Shown here one piece after another: positions 42,513-52,193 of a stretch of 64,000 nt of DNA. The stretch is from Acidobacteriota bacterium (GTDB lineage Bacteria > Acidobacteriota > Blastocatellia > UBA7656). Position 1 is the first letter of the stretch; every line of letters starts with the position of its first letter. The stretch lies in contig JACQDB010000024.1 in the NCBI GenBank assembly GCA_016201275.1, positions 1-64,000 of the forward strand. The letters are read 5' to 3'. Below the pieces are notes generated by a model. The model searched no databases and was not told where the DNA came from. It worked only from the letters and a program-made list of their open reading frames with translations. A program made the translations under genes and the position numbers.

Positions 42513-43660
42513 TAGACCAGAATCCCCAGATTGCGCCCAAGATTGTGAAAGGTTTCCAGTTTCGAGAAACCGAGCAACCGGAAAGCATCGCGGTGCAGGG
42601 TCTGGCCTTCAAGCGTATTGACGACCAGAGCGCGAGCGAATCGTTTGCCGACTCGCAACGCCTGCGTTCGGTAAAAATCGCCGCCGCTACTTTTGCTTCT
42701 GGCAATCTTCAACAGCCGTGCAAATTCACTTTGATAGGCTTGCCGAAACTGCGTCTTGGTTATGCCGCCGGCGTCGTAAATCCGGCGCAGAATAACCAGT
42801 GTGCTGACTTTGAAATGCTTTGCGAGGCGGGCAACCTCGTCTGGTAATTCGCTATGCTTTTGATATTCTTCGCGCACGACGGCAAGCGGCGCTAATAACT
42901 CGGCAGCAACCTCGTTGCACCAGCGTTCCACTTTGTTTTTCGGCAACTGCGAAGCCTGCGCGTCGGAAACCGCGGATTGCCCAAGCCACAGGTGAGCGAT
43001 CTCGTGGGCAAGCGTGAACATCTGTGCCGCCTTGGTATCGGCTCCGTTTATAAACACCAGCGGCGCAAAAGCGTCGGAGAGCGCGAAGCCACGAAACTCT
43101 TCGGGGTCAAGTTTGCGACTGGTGTTGTTCAACACCACGCCGTTGCACATCACCAGAATCCCGATGGCGTCTGCCTGTTCGATAAAGCGGCGCAGAGCAT
43201 CTGTCCAGGTTGGAAGTTCGCGCCGCTCATCGAGATCAAACGAAAGCGCGGCGCGCATACTTGCGGCGGTCGCTGCAATATCACTGTCGAGATGTGCAGA
43301 GCCGATGAAGGCAAGCGGTGATTCGCCGCTAGAGCGCGCAAAGTCGCGATACCACTCTTGACGTTGCTGACAAATGTAGAGAGTGTCGAGCAAGTCGGGG
43401 CTTGGATGAGCGATGCGGGCGTTGCTGACGGTGCGGAAATCAGGAACCGGGAGATGTTCGACGGGCGGCTCCGACAGAAACAGAAAGCCGATGGGCACGC
43501 GACAGGCTTTGGCAAAGTCTTCCAGCTGTTTGAGGGTCGGATGCGCCTTGCCCTGTTCCCACTCGGCAAGTTTGGGAAACCGTTGGACGAGTGCAGCAAG
43601 GTCATACCCTGCACGCTCACGCGCCCACTTCAACAGTTTGGGTTTGATCTCGACTCGCAT
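42512..43660 (-). CDS. XRE-family regulator fused to ImmA/IrrE metallopeptidase
   Basis: A 382-residue protein. The N-terminal helix-turn-helix (about 5-60: RAGYDLAALVQRFPKLAEWE, TLKQLEDFAKACRVPIGF) is followed by a COG2856 peptidase domain with the zinc motif HEIAHLWLG (219-227). ImmA-type enzymes cut repressors; combined with a PIN partner the protein is the presumed antitoxin/regulator. Start: the ATG at 43660 shares its A with the hsdS stop (TGATG); GTG at 43663 is possible. Placing it between hsdS and hsdR makes it part of the restriction transcript. Confidence 0.82.
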   Translation of the reverse strand: MRVEIKPKLLKWARERAGYDLAALVQRFPKLAEWEQGKAHPTLKQLEDFAKACRVPIGFLFLSEPPVEHLPVPDFRTVSNARIAHPSPDLLDTLYICQQRQEWYRDFARSSGESPLAFIGSAHLDSDIAATAASMRAALSFDLDERRELPTWTDALRRFIEQADAIGILVMCNGVVLNNTSRKLDPEEFRGFALSDAFAPLVFINGADTKAAQMFTLAHEIAHLWLGQSAVSDAQASQLPKNKVERWCNEVAAELLAPLAVVREEYQKHSELPDEVARLAKHFKVSTLVILRRIYDAGGITKTQFRQAYQSEFARLLKIARSKSSGGDFYRTQALRVGKRFARALVVNTLEGQTLHRDAFRLLGFSKLETFHNLGRNLGILV

Positions 43661-45024
43661 CACTTTACCATCTCAAGTGTTTTCGGGGTCTCCGCTGCAT
43701 CCTCGTCGGAGTAGCTTAATTCTCGCACATCAATCCTGCCGGTGACAGCCGCCGCAATCAACGCGGCGCGGCGTTCCTTGAGCAAAGCAATGGTGCGCTT
43801 GGTGGCGGCGCGCAAAGCGTCGAGCTTCGCCGTTTCTGTTGCGATGTGGGCAACGATGGCGCGTTGTTCTTCAATCGGCGGCGATGGATAACGGAGAACC
43901 AGAAGCTTTTCTGGGGGAAGATGTTGAATAGTTGAGGTAGTCGCTTGTAAGGAAAAAACGCCTGCGTCAACCAGGGTTCTCATGACTTGAACGAAGAACG
44001 CAGGGTCATCTGCGTTGTGAATGGGTCTTAAGCGATGCAAAGCTTTTTGGTAATAACATTCCGCAATCTCGCCTCGCCAAAGCGCGCACCGACCAATCTC
44101 TCCCCCTTCACACACAAGGATGTCTCCGCTTTTAAGGTCGTACTTCTCTTTGTCGTCCTCGTCGAAATCCATTGCTGGTAAGTCTGATGTATTGATCCTA
44201 CCCCATTGCACATCTACATTGCGTAAATATGGAGCCAGATGTGTGCCCTTAATTCTTTTTTCATCGAGCATCTTTCCCAATTGCACTTCAAAGCGCGCAT
44301 AAACAGGTGGGGTCTGCCAATGCGCCGGAATCTCGCCGAGCCAATCAATACCGGAATCACGCAGCGGCGCATCCGCATTGAGTCCATGTGTCACCGCATG
44401 AGCGATGAGCGCCCGCCGCTTCTCCGCCAGCAGTTCCAACAGCCGCTCTTTCGCCGTGACCAACGCATCCAACTGCGCCGTTTCGCGGTCAAGGTATTTT
44501 GCGATGGCGCGTTGTTCACTCAATGACGGAATCGGTAATACCAGCTTGCCAATTTCTTGTTTGGGTAAACCAAAACGCGTAACCCCGGTTGAAGCCAGTT
44601 CTAGCTGAAGGCGAATAGGCTTGGCTTGCAGACAGCGAAAAAGAAAGCGACCTAAAATCTGGCCAGACATAGGGCGAAGCACAGCAAGATGATAGCCACA
44701 GACAAGGTCTTCGGCGGTTTCGCTCACCAAGGCTGGAATTGCAATGTCATCCCAAGACTCGGAATCCTTCGTGATAACAACATCATTCATTTTGAGACCG
44801 AATTTCTTGATCTCCTCGTGCGTAGCCGTCGAGTGCATGAAATCTAGCGTTAGATTGATAAACTCATTTTTGTAAACGTCTGTATAGTTGCAGAGACGAA
44901 CGGGGCTTTCTCCGTCTGCTGGCACTTTGTCCACATTGCTAACTGAATATGTGGCAACTGCCTTCAACGGCTTGATCTCCCAAGAAGGAGGTAGAGACTC
45001 AATCCAATATCCAATCTCGTTCAC
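43660..45024 (-). CDS. hsdS: Type I restriction specificity subunit
   Basis: A 454-residue protein with two target-recognition domains (about 1-160 and 230-390). Each is followed by a conserved helix: SLSEQRAIAKYLDRETAQLD, LDALVTAKERLLELLAEKRR and PPIEEQRAIVAHIATETAKL, LDALRAATKRTIALLKERRA. The helices set the spacer of the bipartite DNA site. GTG start at 45024 overlaps the hsdM stop by four bases. The recognised sequence cannot be predicted. Confidence 0.9.
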   Translation of the reverse strand: MNEIGYWIESLPPSWEIKPLKAVATYSVSNVDKVPADGESPVRLCNYTDVYKNEFINLTLDFMHSTATHEEIKKFGLKMNDVVITKDSESWDDIAIPALVSETAEDLVCGYHLAVLRPMSGQILGRFLFRCLQAKPIRLQLELASTGVTRFGLPKQEIGKLVLPIPSLSEQRAIAKYLDRETAQLDALVTAKERLLELLAEKRRALIAHAVTHGLNADAPLRDSGIDWLGEIPAHWQTPPVYARFEVQLGKMLDEKRIKGTHLAPYLRNVDVQWGRINTSDLPAMDFDEDDKEKYDLKSGDILVCEGGEIGRCALWRGEIAECYYQKALHRLRPIHNADDPAFFVQVMRTLVDAGVFSLQATTSTIQHLPPEKLLVLRYPSPPIEEQRAIVAHIATETAKLDALRAATKRTIALLKERRAALIAAAVTGRIDVRELSYSDEDAAETPKTLEMVK

Positions 45025-47090
45025 GTCGTCACCTCGCGCAGCAAGCGCATAATCTCTTCTTCGGCGCGTTTCAAATCGGCGTCAATCTCTTCGAGTGGAC
45101 GCGGCGGCGTGTAGCGATAAAAATGGCGATTGAAATTGATCTCGTATCCGACCTTGTTTTTGCTGCGATCCATCCACGCATCGGCAACGTGCGGCAATAC
45201 TTCGCGCTCGAAATATTTATCAATATCTTCTTTCAACGGCACGTTCTCGAAATCGCGCAACTCACTGTCCGCTTCGTAAATGATGAAGGTGGCGTCGTCC
45301 TCGCAAAAGGTGCCGCCATTGCGTTCTTTGTCGAAATCATAATCCGGCGTCAACTGCGCGACAAACATCTCTTTTACCACTCTCGCGGCTTCAGACTCTT
45401 TCTGTGTGAAGACGCTGCGAAAGAATTTCTGTTCGGGAGCCTTCCAACGCGATTTGCGCTCGCGGAGTAACGCCGTGATGCGCGCCCACACCTCGTTCCA
45501 ATCCCACAACGGTTCACGACCAATCGCTTTGTCAATCGCCTGCACGTCATCAAGCAGATGCGGGCAGGCATCAAGGAAGCGGGCTTTGTCGTCAACCGTC
45601 ATCTGATAGCGCAATCGCAAAGGCCGCTCGACCGTCACGCGGGTGTAGCCGAAATCGGCATTGTCAAAAATCTTCGCGGTCTCGCCATCAACAAAGCGCC
45701 CGTAGAGTTTCACAATCTCCGAAATCTGATCGTTGCCATCTTCTTTCTCGCCAATCTTGCGGCGTTTGTCGCCGAGGCTGCGCCGCATCGGAATATAAAA
45801 GTTACGTGCATCGAGGAGTTGAATCTTTCCCTTGCGGGATTTCTCTTTGCGATTGGTGACGATCCAGATATAGGTGCCGATGCCTGTGTTATAGAACATC
45901 TGTTCAGGCAGCGCGATGATGGCTTCAAGCCAGTCATTTTCAATGATCCATTTGCGGATGTCGCTTTCGCCAGACCCTGCGCCGCCGGTAAAGAGCGGCG
46001 AACCGCTGAAGACGATTGCCAGCCGCGAACCATGTTTATGCTGAGAGGGCAACACCGGCTCGAACTTGCTGACCATGTGTTGCAGAAAGAGCAGCGAGCC
46101 ATCATTGACACGCGGCAACCCCGCGCCGAAGCGTCCGCCAAAACCCTGTTTGTCGTGTTCCCGTTGCAGTTCTTTCTGCTGCCGTTTCCAATCCACCCCG
46201 AACGGTGGATTGGCCAGAAAATAATCGAACTTGTCATAGGGCGGTTCGGTAAAGCGGTCGTCTGTAAAGATGTCGCCAAAACGTATGTTGTCGCTGCCGC
46301 CGTTCTGGTCAACCTGTTTCATCAACATATCGGAAGCCGCCGTCGCGAAGGCGCGTTTGTTGTAGTCCTGCCCGAAGACATAAAGCCTTGCCGCCGAATG
46401 ATGGTCGCGCAAATAGTTCTGTGCCTCGGCAAGCATACCGCCAGTTCCGCACGCCGGGTCAAGAAGTTTCCGCACCGTGCCGGGCGTGGCTAACAGGTCG
46501 TCATCGTTGATGAACAGGAGGTTGACCATCAGGCGGGTGACTTCGCGTGGCGTGAAGTGATCACCGGCGGTCTCGTTAGCCAATTCATTGAAGCGGCGGA
46601 TCAGGTTCTCGAAAATCAAACCCATCTGATCGTTTTTGACGGAGTTCGGATGTAAATCCACATCGCAGAATTTTGCGACAACCAGATAGAGAATATTCGC
46701 CTCGCGCATCTTTTCGATTTCATTCTCGAATTCAAAGTAATCGAAGATGGTTCGAACATTGGCGGAAAACCCGTTGATATAACTGACCAGATGCTTTTCG
46801 ATGTTGTCCGGGTCACCCTTCAGTTTCTCAAAGGTCAGCGGCGAGTGATTATGAAAGCGTTGCCCGGAAGCATTATTTAAAACCCGGTCGAGCGCCTCAG
46901 CCTTATATCTATCTTTCACCTGTTCATATTTACGAAGCACCGCCGCTTTGTTTGGTTCAAGCACGCAATCGAAGCGGCGCAATACCGTCATAGGCAGCAT
47001 GACGCGCTCATATTGTGGGGGACGATAGGGGCCACGAAGCAGGTCGGCAATTTGCCAGATAAGATTTGCGAAGTAGTTATGATCAAGCAT
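45021..47090 (-). CDS. hsdM: Type I restriction-modification methyltransferase subunit
   Basis: A 689-residue adenine methyltransferase, longer than E. coli HsdM (529). The N-terminal domain has LIWQIADLLRGPYRPPQYER. The AdoMet site DPACGTGGM is at 211-219 and the catalytic motif NPPFG at 294-298. A long C-terminal extension (about 480-689) ends in a coiled coil. It is the first gene of the operon. No clear promoter is seen in the 285 bp upstream, which also holds the pnp terminator. Confidence 0.92.
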   Translation of the reverse strand: MLDHNYFANLIWQIADLLRGPYRPPQYERVMLPMTVLRRFDCVLEPNKAAVLRKYEQVKDRYKAEALDRVLNNASGQRFHNHSPLTFEKLKGDPDNIEKHLVSYINGFSANVRTIFDYFEFENEIEKMREANILYLVVAKFCDVDLHPNSVKNDQMGLIFENLIRRFNELANETAGDHFTPREVTRLMVNLLFINDDDLLATPGTVRKLLDPACGTGGMLAEAQNYLRDHHSAARLYVFGQDYNKRAFATAASDMLMKQVDQNGGSDNIRFGDIFTDDRFTEPPYDKFDYFLANPPFGVDWKRQQKELQREHDKQGFGGRFGAGLPRVNDGSLLFLQHMVSKFEPVLPSQHKHGSRLAIVFSGSPLFTGGAGSGESDIRKWIIENDWLEAIIALPEQMFYNTGIGTYIWIVTNRKEKSRKGKIQLLDARNFYIPMRRSLGDKRRKIGEKEDGNDQISEIVKLYGRFVDGETAKIFDNADFGYTRVTVERPLRLRYQMTVDDKARFLDACPHLLDDVQAIDKAIGREPLWDWNEVWARITALLRERKSRWKAPEQKFFRSVFTQKESEAARVVKEMFVAQLTPDYDFDKERNGGTFCEDDATFIIYEADSELRDFENVPLKEDIDKYFEREVLPHVADAWMDRSKNKVGYEINFNRHFYRYTPPRPLEEIDADLKRAEEEIMRLLREVTT

Positions 47091-47290
47091 GAATCCTTTT
47101 ATTGCGCCTTGAGGAAAAGATGTTTTGCTGCGGACAGAAATTTACATAAGGAAGATGAGCGAAAGCAAATGACATCCGGCGCACCACCCAGGAAATGGGC
47201 AAACAATGTGAAGGTGACGTTCTGTTCAATCCTCACAAGCACGGAAAAAGATTCCAGCTTGGCGCATTGCGGTTGGCTGCAAAAGCCAAA

Positions 47291-47322
47291 GGCAACCGAG
47301 AATTACACAACTCTCGGTTGCC
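47291..47322 (-). terminator. Intrinsic terminator downstream of pnp
   Basis: 10-bp perfect stem GGCAACCGAG / CTCGGTTGCC with a 12-nt loop, followed on the minus strand by TTTGGCTTTTG. About 55 bp after the pnp stop. Confidence 0.7.
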
Positions 47323-47375
47323 TTCTGGAAATCAATCGCTTGTGACGCTTCCGCTTTGCCGCCTTTCCTGAATGG

Positions 47376-49664
47376 TTATCGGCGCGGGCCGCGATTGCCG
47401 CCGCCCGGACGACGGTCACGACCGCCGCCGCCACCCGGACGCGGGCCGCGTGGGCGATCATCTCTTGGACGGTCGTCACGGCGACGTTCATCGCCACGAT
47501 TGCCTACGCCATCGTCATCGCCGTCATCGCCGTCATCGCCATTACGCGAAGTTGGCATCGGCTCGCCGCTGGCTGCCGCTTCGTCCTGCAATACGGCTTT
47601 GCGCGACAGACGAATCTTACCGTTCGGTTCGACGTTGATGACTTTGACCAACAATTGCTGGCCTTCGGTCAATTCGTCACGCACATCGCGCACGCGATAA
47701 TCGGCAATTTCCGAAACGTGCAGCAAGCCATCCGTGCCTGGGAAGATTTCCACAAACGCCCCGAAATCGGCTATGCGTTGCACCGTTCCCAGATAAGTTT
47801 TGTTGATTTCGGGAACGGCTGTCAGTCCTTCGATAATCGCTTTGGCTTCTTCGGCCTTGGCCTGATTCGCCGAAGCGATATTAATACGCCCGTCATCGTT
47901 GACATCAATTTTACAGCCGGTCTTTTCGACAATGCTGCGTATGACTTTGCCGCCCGTGCCGATGACATCGCGTATCTTGTCCACGGGAATCTGCACCGTC
48001 AAGATGCGCGGCGCGTAAGGACTGATTTCAGCGCGTGGCTCGGCAATCACCGCTTCCATCTTGTCCAGAATGTAGAGGCGTCCGGTCAATGCCTGATGCA
48101 AAGCATCAGCGAGAATCTGTGAATTCAGTCCGGTGACTTTGATATCCATCTGCAAAGCCGTGATGCCTTTGCGTGTGCCGCAGACTTTGAAATCCATATC
48201 GCCGTAGTGGTCTTCGGCTCCGGCAATGTCTGTGAGGATGGCGTATTTATTGCCTTCCATCACCAAGCCCATCGCCACACCAGCAACCGGCGCTTTCAAA
48301 GGCACACCGGCATCGAGCAGCGACAGCGTGCCGCCGCACACCGACGCCATAGAGCTTGAGCCGTTCGATTCGGTGATGTCCGAAACGATACGAATCACAT
48401 AAGGCCACTCGGTCTCGTCCGGCAGCATAGGCTCCAGTGCGCGACGCGCCAAAGCGCCGTGTCCGACTTCGCGGCGACTGGTCGAACCGAAGCGTCCGGT
48501 TTCGCCTACCGAATACGGCGGGAAGTTATAGGCCAAGAGGAAGCGGCGTTTCAATTCGCCTTTTTCCAAATCATCGAGATATTGTATGTCTTCGCTAGTG
48601 CCCAGAGTCGTGGTGACGATGGCCTGAGTTTCGCCGCGTGTGAAGAGCGCCGAACCGTGAGCGCGAGGAATCCAGCCGACTTCTATGGAAATCGGGCGAA
48701 TCTCGGAAAAGCGCCGCCCATCGGGGCGATGTTTGCGATTGAGTATGTCTTCGCGAAAGACTTTCTCTTTCAATTGCCCGAAGATTACTTTGGCGTCTTT
48801 GCGTTTGTCGGCTTCTTCTTCGGGGTAGGCCGACATGGCTTTTTCTTTCAAGGCATCCACCAGCGCATAGCTTTCCAGCTTGCCGTGTTTGCCGGTGTCC
48901 AAAGCGTCGCGCAACTCTTCGGTAAAGTTGGCGGCGATCTGGTCAACCATCGCCTGGTCAAAAGTTTTCTCTACGACTTCGCGTATCTTGATGCCGAGTT
49001 TTTCGCCCAGGGTCTTTTGCAGACGGCAGAGTTTTTTGATTTCGTTATGACCGAACATCAAGGCTTCGACCATGACCTCTTCGGTGACTTCTTTGGCTCC
49101 GGCTTCAACCATCACGATGGCCTCTTCGGAACCGGCGACCGTCAGGTTAAGCAGCGATTCGCGGGTCTGGTCGTAGGTCGGATTGACGATGAAGCGGTCT
49201 TCGATCAAGCCGACGCGCACCCCGGCAATCGGCGTTTCAAAAGGGATGTCGGAAAGATAGAGCGCGGCGGATGCGCCGGTTATCGAAAGCACATCGGCGT
49301 CATACAATTCATCTGCCGAAATCACCGAGGCGACAATCTGAGTTTCGGAATTATAACCCTCTTTGAACATCGGACGAATCGGGCGGTCTATGAGGCGCGA
49401 GATCAAGGTCTCGCGTTCCGACGGACGCCCTTCGCGTCGGAAATAGTTGCCGGGTATGCGTCCCGCTGCATAACCGTATTCTCTGTACTCGACCGTGAGC
49501 GGGAAAAAGTCTATGCCTTCACGCGGCGACGAACCGACCGTGGCGACTAAAATCATGGTGTCGCCATAGCGCACGATGACCGCGCCGTCTGCTTGTTTGG
49601 CAATCTTGCCGGTTTCGATGGAAAACTCCTGTCCACCTAATTGAATTGATTCTCTTAACTCCAT
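47376..49664 (-). CDS. pnp: Polyribonucleotide nucleotidyltransferase
   Basis: A 762-residue 3'-5' phosphorolytic exoribonuclease, trimeric core of the RNA degradosome. Two RNase PH domains (SIQLGGQEFSIETGKIAKQA ... and HRPDGRRFSEIRPI ..., FGSTSRREVGHGALARRAL) are followed by KH (VIGTGGKVIRSIVEKTG) and S1 (GTVQRIADFGAFVEI) domains. A C-terminal tail of about 55 residues is made of GDDGDD, RDDRPR and RPGGGGGRD, an RGG-like RNA-binding tail absent from E. coli. The ATG at 49664 after AAGGA is preferred to 49712. It follows rpsO, the usual order. Confidence 0.93.
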   Translation of the reverse strand: MELRESIQLGGQEFSIETGKIAKQADGAVIVRYGDTMILVATVGSSPREGIDFFPLTVEYREYGYAAGRIPGNYFRREGRPSERETLISRLIDRPIRPMFKEGYNSETQIVASVISADELYDADVLSITGASAALYLSDIPFETPIAGVRVGLIEDRFIVNPTYDQTRESLLNLTVAGSEEAIVMVEAGAKEVTEEVMVEALMFGHNEIKKLCRLQKTLGEKLGIKIREVVEKTFDQAMVDQIAANFTEELRDALDTGKHGKLESYALVDALKEKAMSAYPEEEADKRKDAKVIFGQLKEKVFREDILNRKHRPDGRRFSEIRPISIEVGWIPRAHGSALFTRGETQAIVTTTLGTSEDIQYLDDLEKGELKRRFLLAYNFPPYSVGETGRFGSTSRREVGHGALARRALEPMLPDETEWPYVIRIVSDITESNGSSSMASVCGGTLSLLDAGVPLKAPVAGVAMGLVMEGNKYAILTDIAGAEDHYGDMDFKVCGTRKGITALQMDIKVTGLNSQILADALHQALTGRLYILDKMEAVIAEPRAEISPYAPRILTVQIPVDKIRDVIGTGGKVIRSIVEKTGCKIDVNDDGRINIASANQAKAEEAKAIIEGLTAVPEINKTYLGTVQRIADFGAFVEIFPGTDGLLHVSEIADYRVRDVRDELTEGQQLLVKVINVEPNGKIRLSRKAVLQDEAAASGEPMPTSRNGDDGDDGDDDGVGNRGDERRRDDRPRDDRPRGPRPGGGGGRDRRPGGGNRGPRR

Positions 49665-49824
49665 AATGTATGTTCCTTCCATTTCCGCTGCGCGCTTCTT
49701 CAAACAGGCCACTGTGTGAAGACCAGATGCAACTGAGCGCGACTGAAAATTCGTTGCTGTTGATTGATGTGTAGTTTCAGCAGGCTTTCGTGAATTATCG
49801 GCAAAAGACCTTGCCGTAAAAGAA

Positions 49825-49868
49825 AGAGGTCACCAAGAACGCTTTGCTTACACGCTCTCGTGACCTCT
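49825..49868 (-). promoter_or_regulatory. Hairpin in the rpsO-pnp spacer
   Basis: 9-bp arms AGAGGTCAC/GTGACCTCT lie about 160 bp upstream of the pnp start. In other bacteria a stem here is cut by RNase III for PNPase autoregulation. The position fits; the function is inferred. Confidence 0.45.
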
Positions 49869-49991
49869 GGTGCTAACTAGCTTGCTGGAATTCGGTTTCG
49901 GCGTTTGCCATTCATTGCCGTAGTTGCGCCAGCACAGCTTCCCCAGCGAGGGTTGCCGTGCGTAGTCTGACGCCCAAAAACTGATAAGAGA

Positions 49992-50014
49992 GCGTCCCGC
50001 AAAACACGGGATGC
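49992..50014 (-). terminator. Hairpin after rpsO
   Basis: GCGTCCCG pairs with CGGGATGC (one G-U) around 7 nt, 30 bp after the rpsO stop. No T tract on the minus strand; partial termination or mRNA end protection is possible. Confidence 0.4.
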
Positions 50015-50043
50015 GACACGCCGGTTTCTTGGTAACTTGCTCT

Positions 50044-50313
50044 CTATTTTCTTATACCCAAACGGCTGATTACTTCTCTGTAGCGATCCGCGTCTTTGTG
50101 GCGCAGATAGTCAAGTAAACGTCGTCTCTGACTGACTAATTTCAGCAGGCCGCGTCGGGAATGGTTATCCTTAACGTGTGTTTTGAAATGCTCAGTTAGC
50201 TCGTTAATTCTTTTGGTAAGCAACGCCACTTGAACTTCCGGCGAACCGGTGTCGGTATCGTGCGTTTTGTAATTGCCGATGATTTCAATCTTAGCTTCTT
50301 TCGCTAAAGCCAC
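50044..50313 (-). CDS. rpsO: 30S ribosomal protein S15
   Basis: An 89-residue protein, the normal length. Family segments: [40 protein letters not shown] and [18 protein letters not shown]. Binds 16S rRNA in the platform of the small subunit. Followed by pnp after a structured 380-bp spacer. Confidence 0.96.
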   Translation of the reverse strand: MALAKEAKIEIIGNYKTHDTDTGSPEVQVALLTKRINELTEHFKTHVKDNHSRRGLLKLVSQRRRLLDYLRHKDADRYREVISRLGIRK

Positions 50314-50408
50314 TATTACTACTCTCCTCTATACAAATAAGTTTCACTGTTCCCTTTGAACCCACCGAAGTTACCACAGGATTTGCGCGACTGTAAAGGC
50401 CAATCCGA

Positions 50409-51941
50409 CTACTCTTGACGCGCCCCTGGCGACTCGGCATAAAACTGCCGCCATTCCTCTTCGGTTCGCAACACGCGATTCGATCCCAAGGTCAAGACCA
50501 GATCAGCAAACGGGCGTTGCGCCTGCAATCGCACTTCGCGTTCAATGGCGCTATTGTGCGCGCCAGGCCGCGCCTCTTTCGGCAGATATTCATAGCCCAA
50601 CTCAACCTTCGCATAAGCCTCTGCCAATTCATGAAAGGTGATGTTGCCGACCTGCACCAGACGATTGGTTCGCAGGTTGAACCAACGCGCTTCGGGGTTG
50701 ATGGCAATCAAACTGTCGAAGCCACAGGGCGGCTTTTCAACTTCCAGTTTCTTAAAGGCGCGCCGATACGGATTGATGCGGCTGTCAAAATTGTTATCCA
50801 AATTCATGCTGCCGGTGACCACCACTTCATCACCGCCGGTTGCCACTTTCTGCCCCAGATGCAGACGATAACGGAAATTGCCCTGGGTCAATTGCACCAC
50901 TAGCAGCAAGCCTTCATTGGCGGTAATCGTTTCGAGCATAACCAGAGGCGCAAGCACCGGCTCGACCTCTTTGAGTTTGGCCGCCGCCAGCAAGCGCGGC
51001 TCATTCAGTTGCACCTTGCCCTCTTCATCGAGGCTGAGGGCTTCGGCGAACTCTTTGCCGACAATCCAACGCAAACGCTCCAGCCCTTCCAAGCGGTCGC
51101 CGCTCACCCACAGGCCGCCGCCTCTTGCGGCTGGCGAAGCGCGATGAGCAAGAATTTGAAAAGCGCTTTGCAGCGGGTCTGGGCGCGGTATCGAGCGCCC
51201 ATCAAGGGCCGGCGCGAATTGGATAGCAGCCCATTTGGCTGGATGAAATTGCGGCAGCCGAGCGCTGGGATGCGCCGTCGAAAGCGTCGCTATATTGCTG
51301 TTGAAAAAGTTGCCGTAAGAATGTTCGTGTGCCGTAGAGACCGCTTGCAGCGTGGCATAACCGACGGGGCGCAAGGTCTGGCGGTTGGCAATCGCCGCAA
51401 CTTGAGTCTTGCCTTTGACCGCCGGACGACGGGCCGATGGTAAAGGCGGTTTGGTGTCATTTATTTTGGTGTCATTTATTTTGAGTATCGGTTTTTCGAG
51501 GTAGAGAATCGCCGACAAACTGGCTTCATTGCCGCTCACCGCGCCGCCGAGTTGCGGCGCACCTGCGGCTTTGCGAATCACCGAACGTGGGCGGCTGAGG
51601 ATTTTCATCTCGCTCGATTTTTTAATGATGAACTCTTTGATAAGCCGCCGGGACAACAAGCGTTCGCCGTATTGACGGGCGGCGGCGGCGGATTTGAAAG
51701 ACCCCAGATAGACGCGCAACCATTGCCCTTTTCCGGGAATCTCGACCAGCCCCCAGACCGGCTGTTCGCCAGCCTCCACTAATTTTGCGACAAAGCTTTC
51801 CGCGTCGCTTTCGGCGGCTTCGGGAAACGCCGCGATTTGCAGGGTGAAGCCCGGATTCTGGTTTTCGTTGTCGCCAAAGGCAGACGATGACCACAAGGAC
51901 AAAGTGATAAAGACGGGAAGAAGCGACTGCCTGAAACGCAT
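50409..51941 (-). CDS. Exported SPOR-domain protein
   Basis: A 510-residue protein with a signal peptide (MRFRQSLLPVFITLSLWSSS, AFG). A SPOR domain follows (about 32-110: FTLQIAAFPEAAESDAESFV, WLRVYLGSFKSAAAARQYGE), which binds denuded peptidoglycan. The middle is disordered, with the small repeat INDTKINDTK. The C-terminal part (about 270-505) has FHELAEAYAKVELGY, reminiscent of but not equal to a HExxH zinc site. No family was recognised for this part. The likely place is the periplasm near division sites or the wall. Confidence 0.7.
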   Translation of the reverse strand: MRFRQSLLPVFITLSLWSSSAFGDNENQNPGFTLQIAAFPEAAESDAESFVAKLVEAGEQPVWGLVEIPGKGQWLRVYLGSFKSAAAARQYGERLLSRRLIKEFIIKKSSEMKILSRPRSVIRKAAGAPQLGGAVSGNEASLSAILYLEKPILKINDTKINDTKPPLPSARRPAVKGKTQVAAIANRQTLRPVGYATLQAVSTAHEHSYGNFFNSNIATLSTAHPSARLPQFHPAKWAAIQFAPALDGRSIPRPDPLQSAFQILAHRASPAARGGGLWVSGDRLEGLERLRWIVGKEFAEALSLDEEGKVQLNEPRLLAAAKLKEVEPVLAPLVMLETITANEGLLLVVQLTQGNFRYRLHLGQKVATGGDEVVVTGSMNLDNNFDSRINPYRRAFKKLEVEKPPCGFDSLIAINPEARWFNLRTNRLVQVGNITFHELAEAYAKVELGYEYLPKEARPGAHNSAIEREVRLQAQRPFADLVLTLGSNRVLRTEEEWRQFYAESPGARQE

Positions 51942-51964
51942 AGCGGCCTCGCATCCAAATTGTA

Positions 51965-51983
51965 CGAACAGAAATTCTGTTCG
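51965..51983. promoter_or_regulatory. Operator-like palindrome
   Basis: CGAACAGAA-A-TTCTGTTCG is a perfect 9-bp dyad, 24 bp upstream of the SPOR-protein start. It resembles a dimer binding site; the spacing does not fit a classical LexA box. Confidence 0.35.
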
Positions 51984-52193
51984 CAGAATTACCTGGCGAA
52001 AACGGATGATACAACGATTGGTTAAGGGGTATTGGTGCCTTGTCAGGGCGAATCGGAAGCTGCCGGTTTACCCGAGGGGACTGGCTTCATTGAACAGTTT
52101 TCATCTTAGGGTACGCGCCCAACCAAGTCAAGAACTATCTCTTTTCTATGCGGATTGCGGATTGCAGATTGCAGATTTGCGGGGCGCAACCAA

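Noticed and set aside
45558-46493. 311-codon frame on the plus strand
   Set aside because: Opposite hsdM, which carries DPACGTGG and NPPFG motifs; it is a shadow frame.
48459-49550. 363-codon frame on the plus strand
   Set aside because: It lies entirely opposite pnp, whose domains are unmistakable; the frame has no recognisable motif.
51965-51983. LexA box
   Set aside because: The dyad CGAAC...GTTCG has nine bases between half-sites instead of four, so it does not fit the Gram-positive SOS box.
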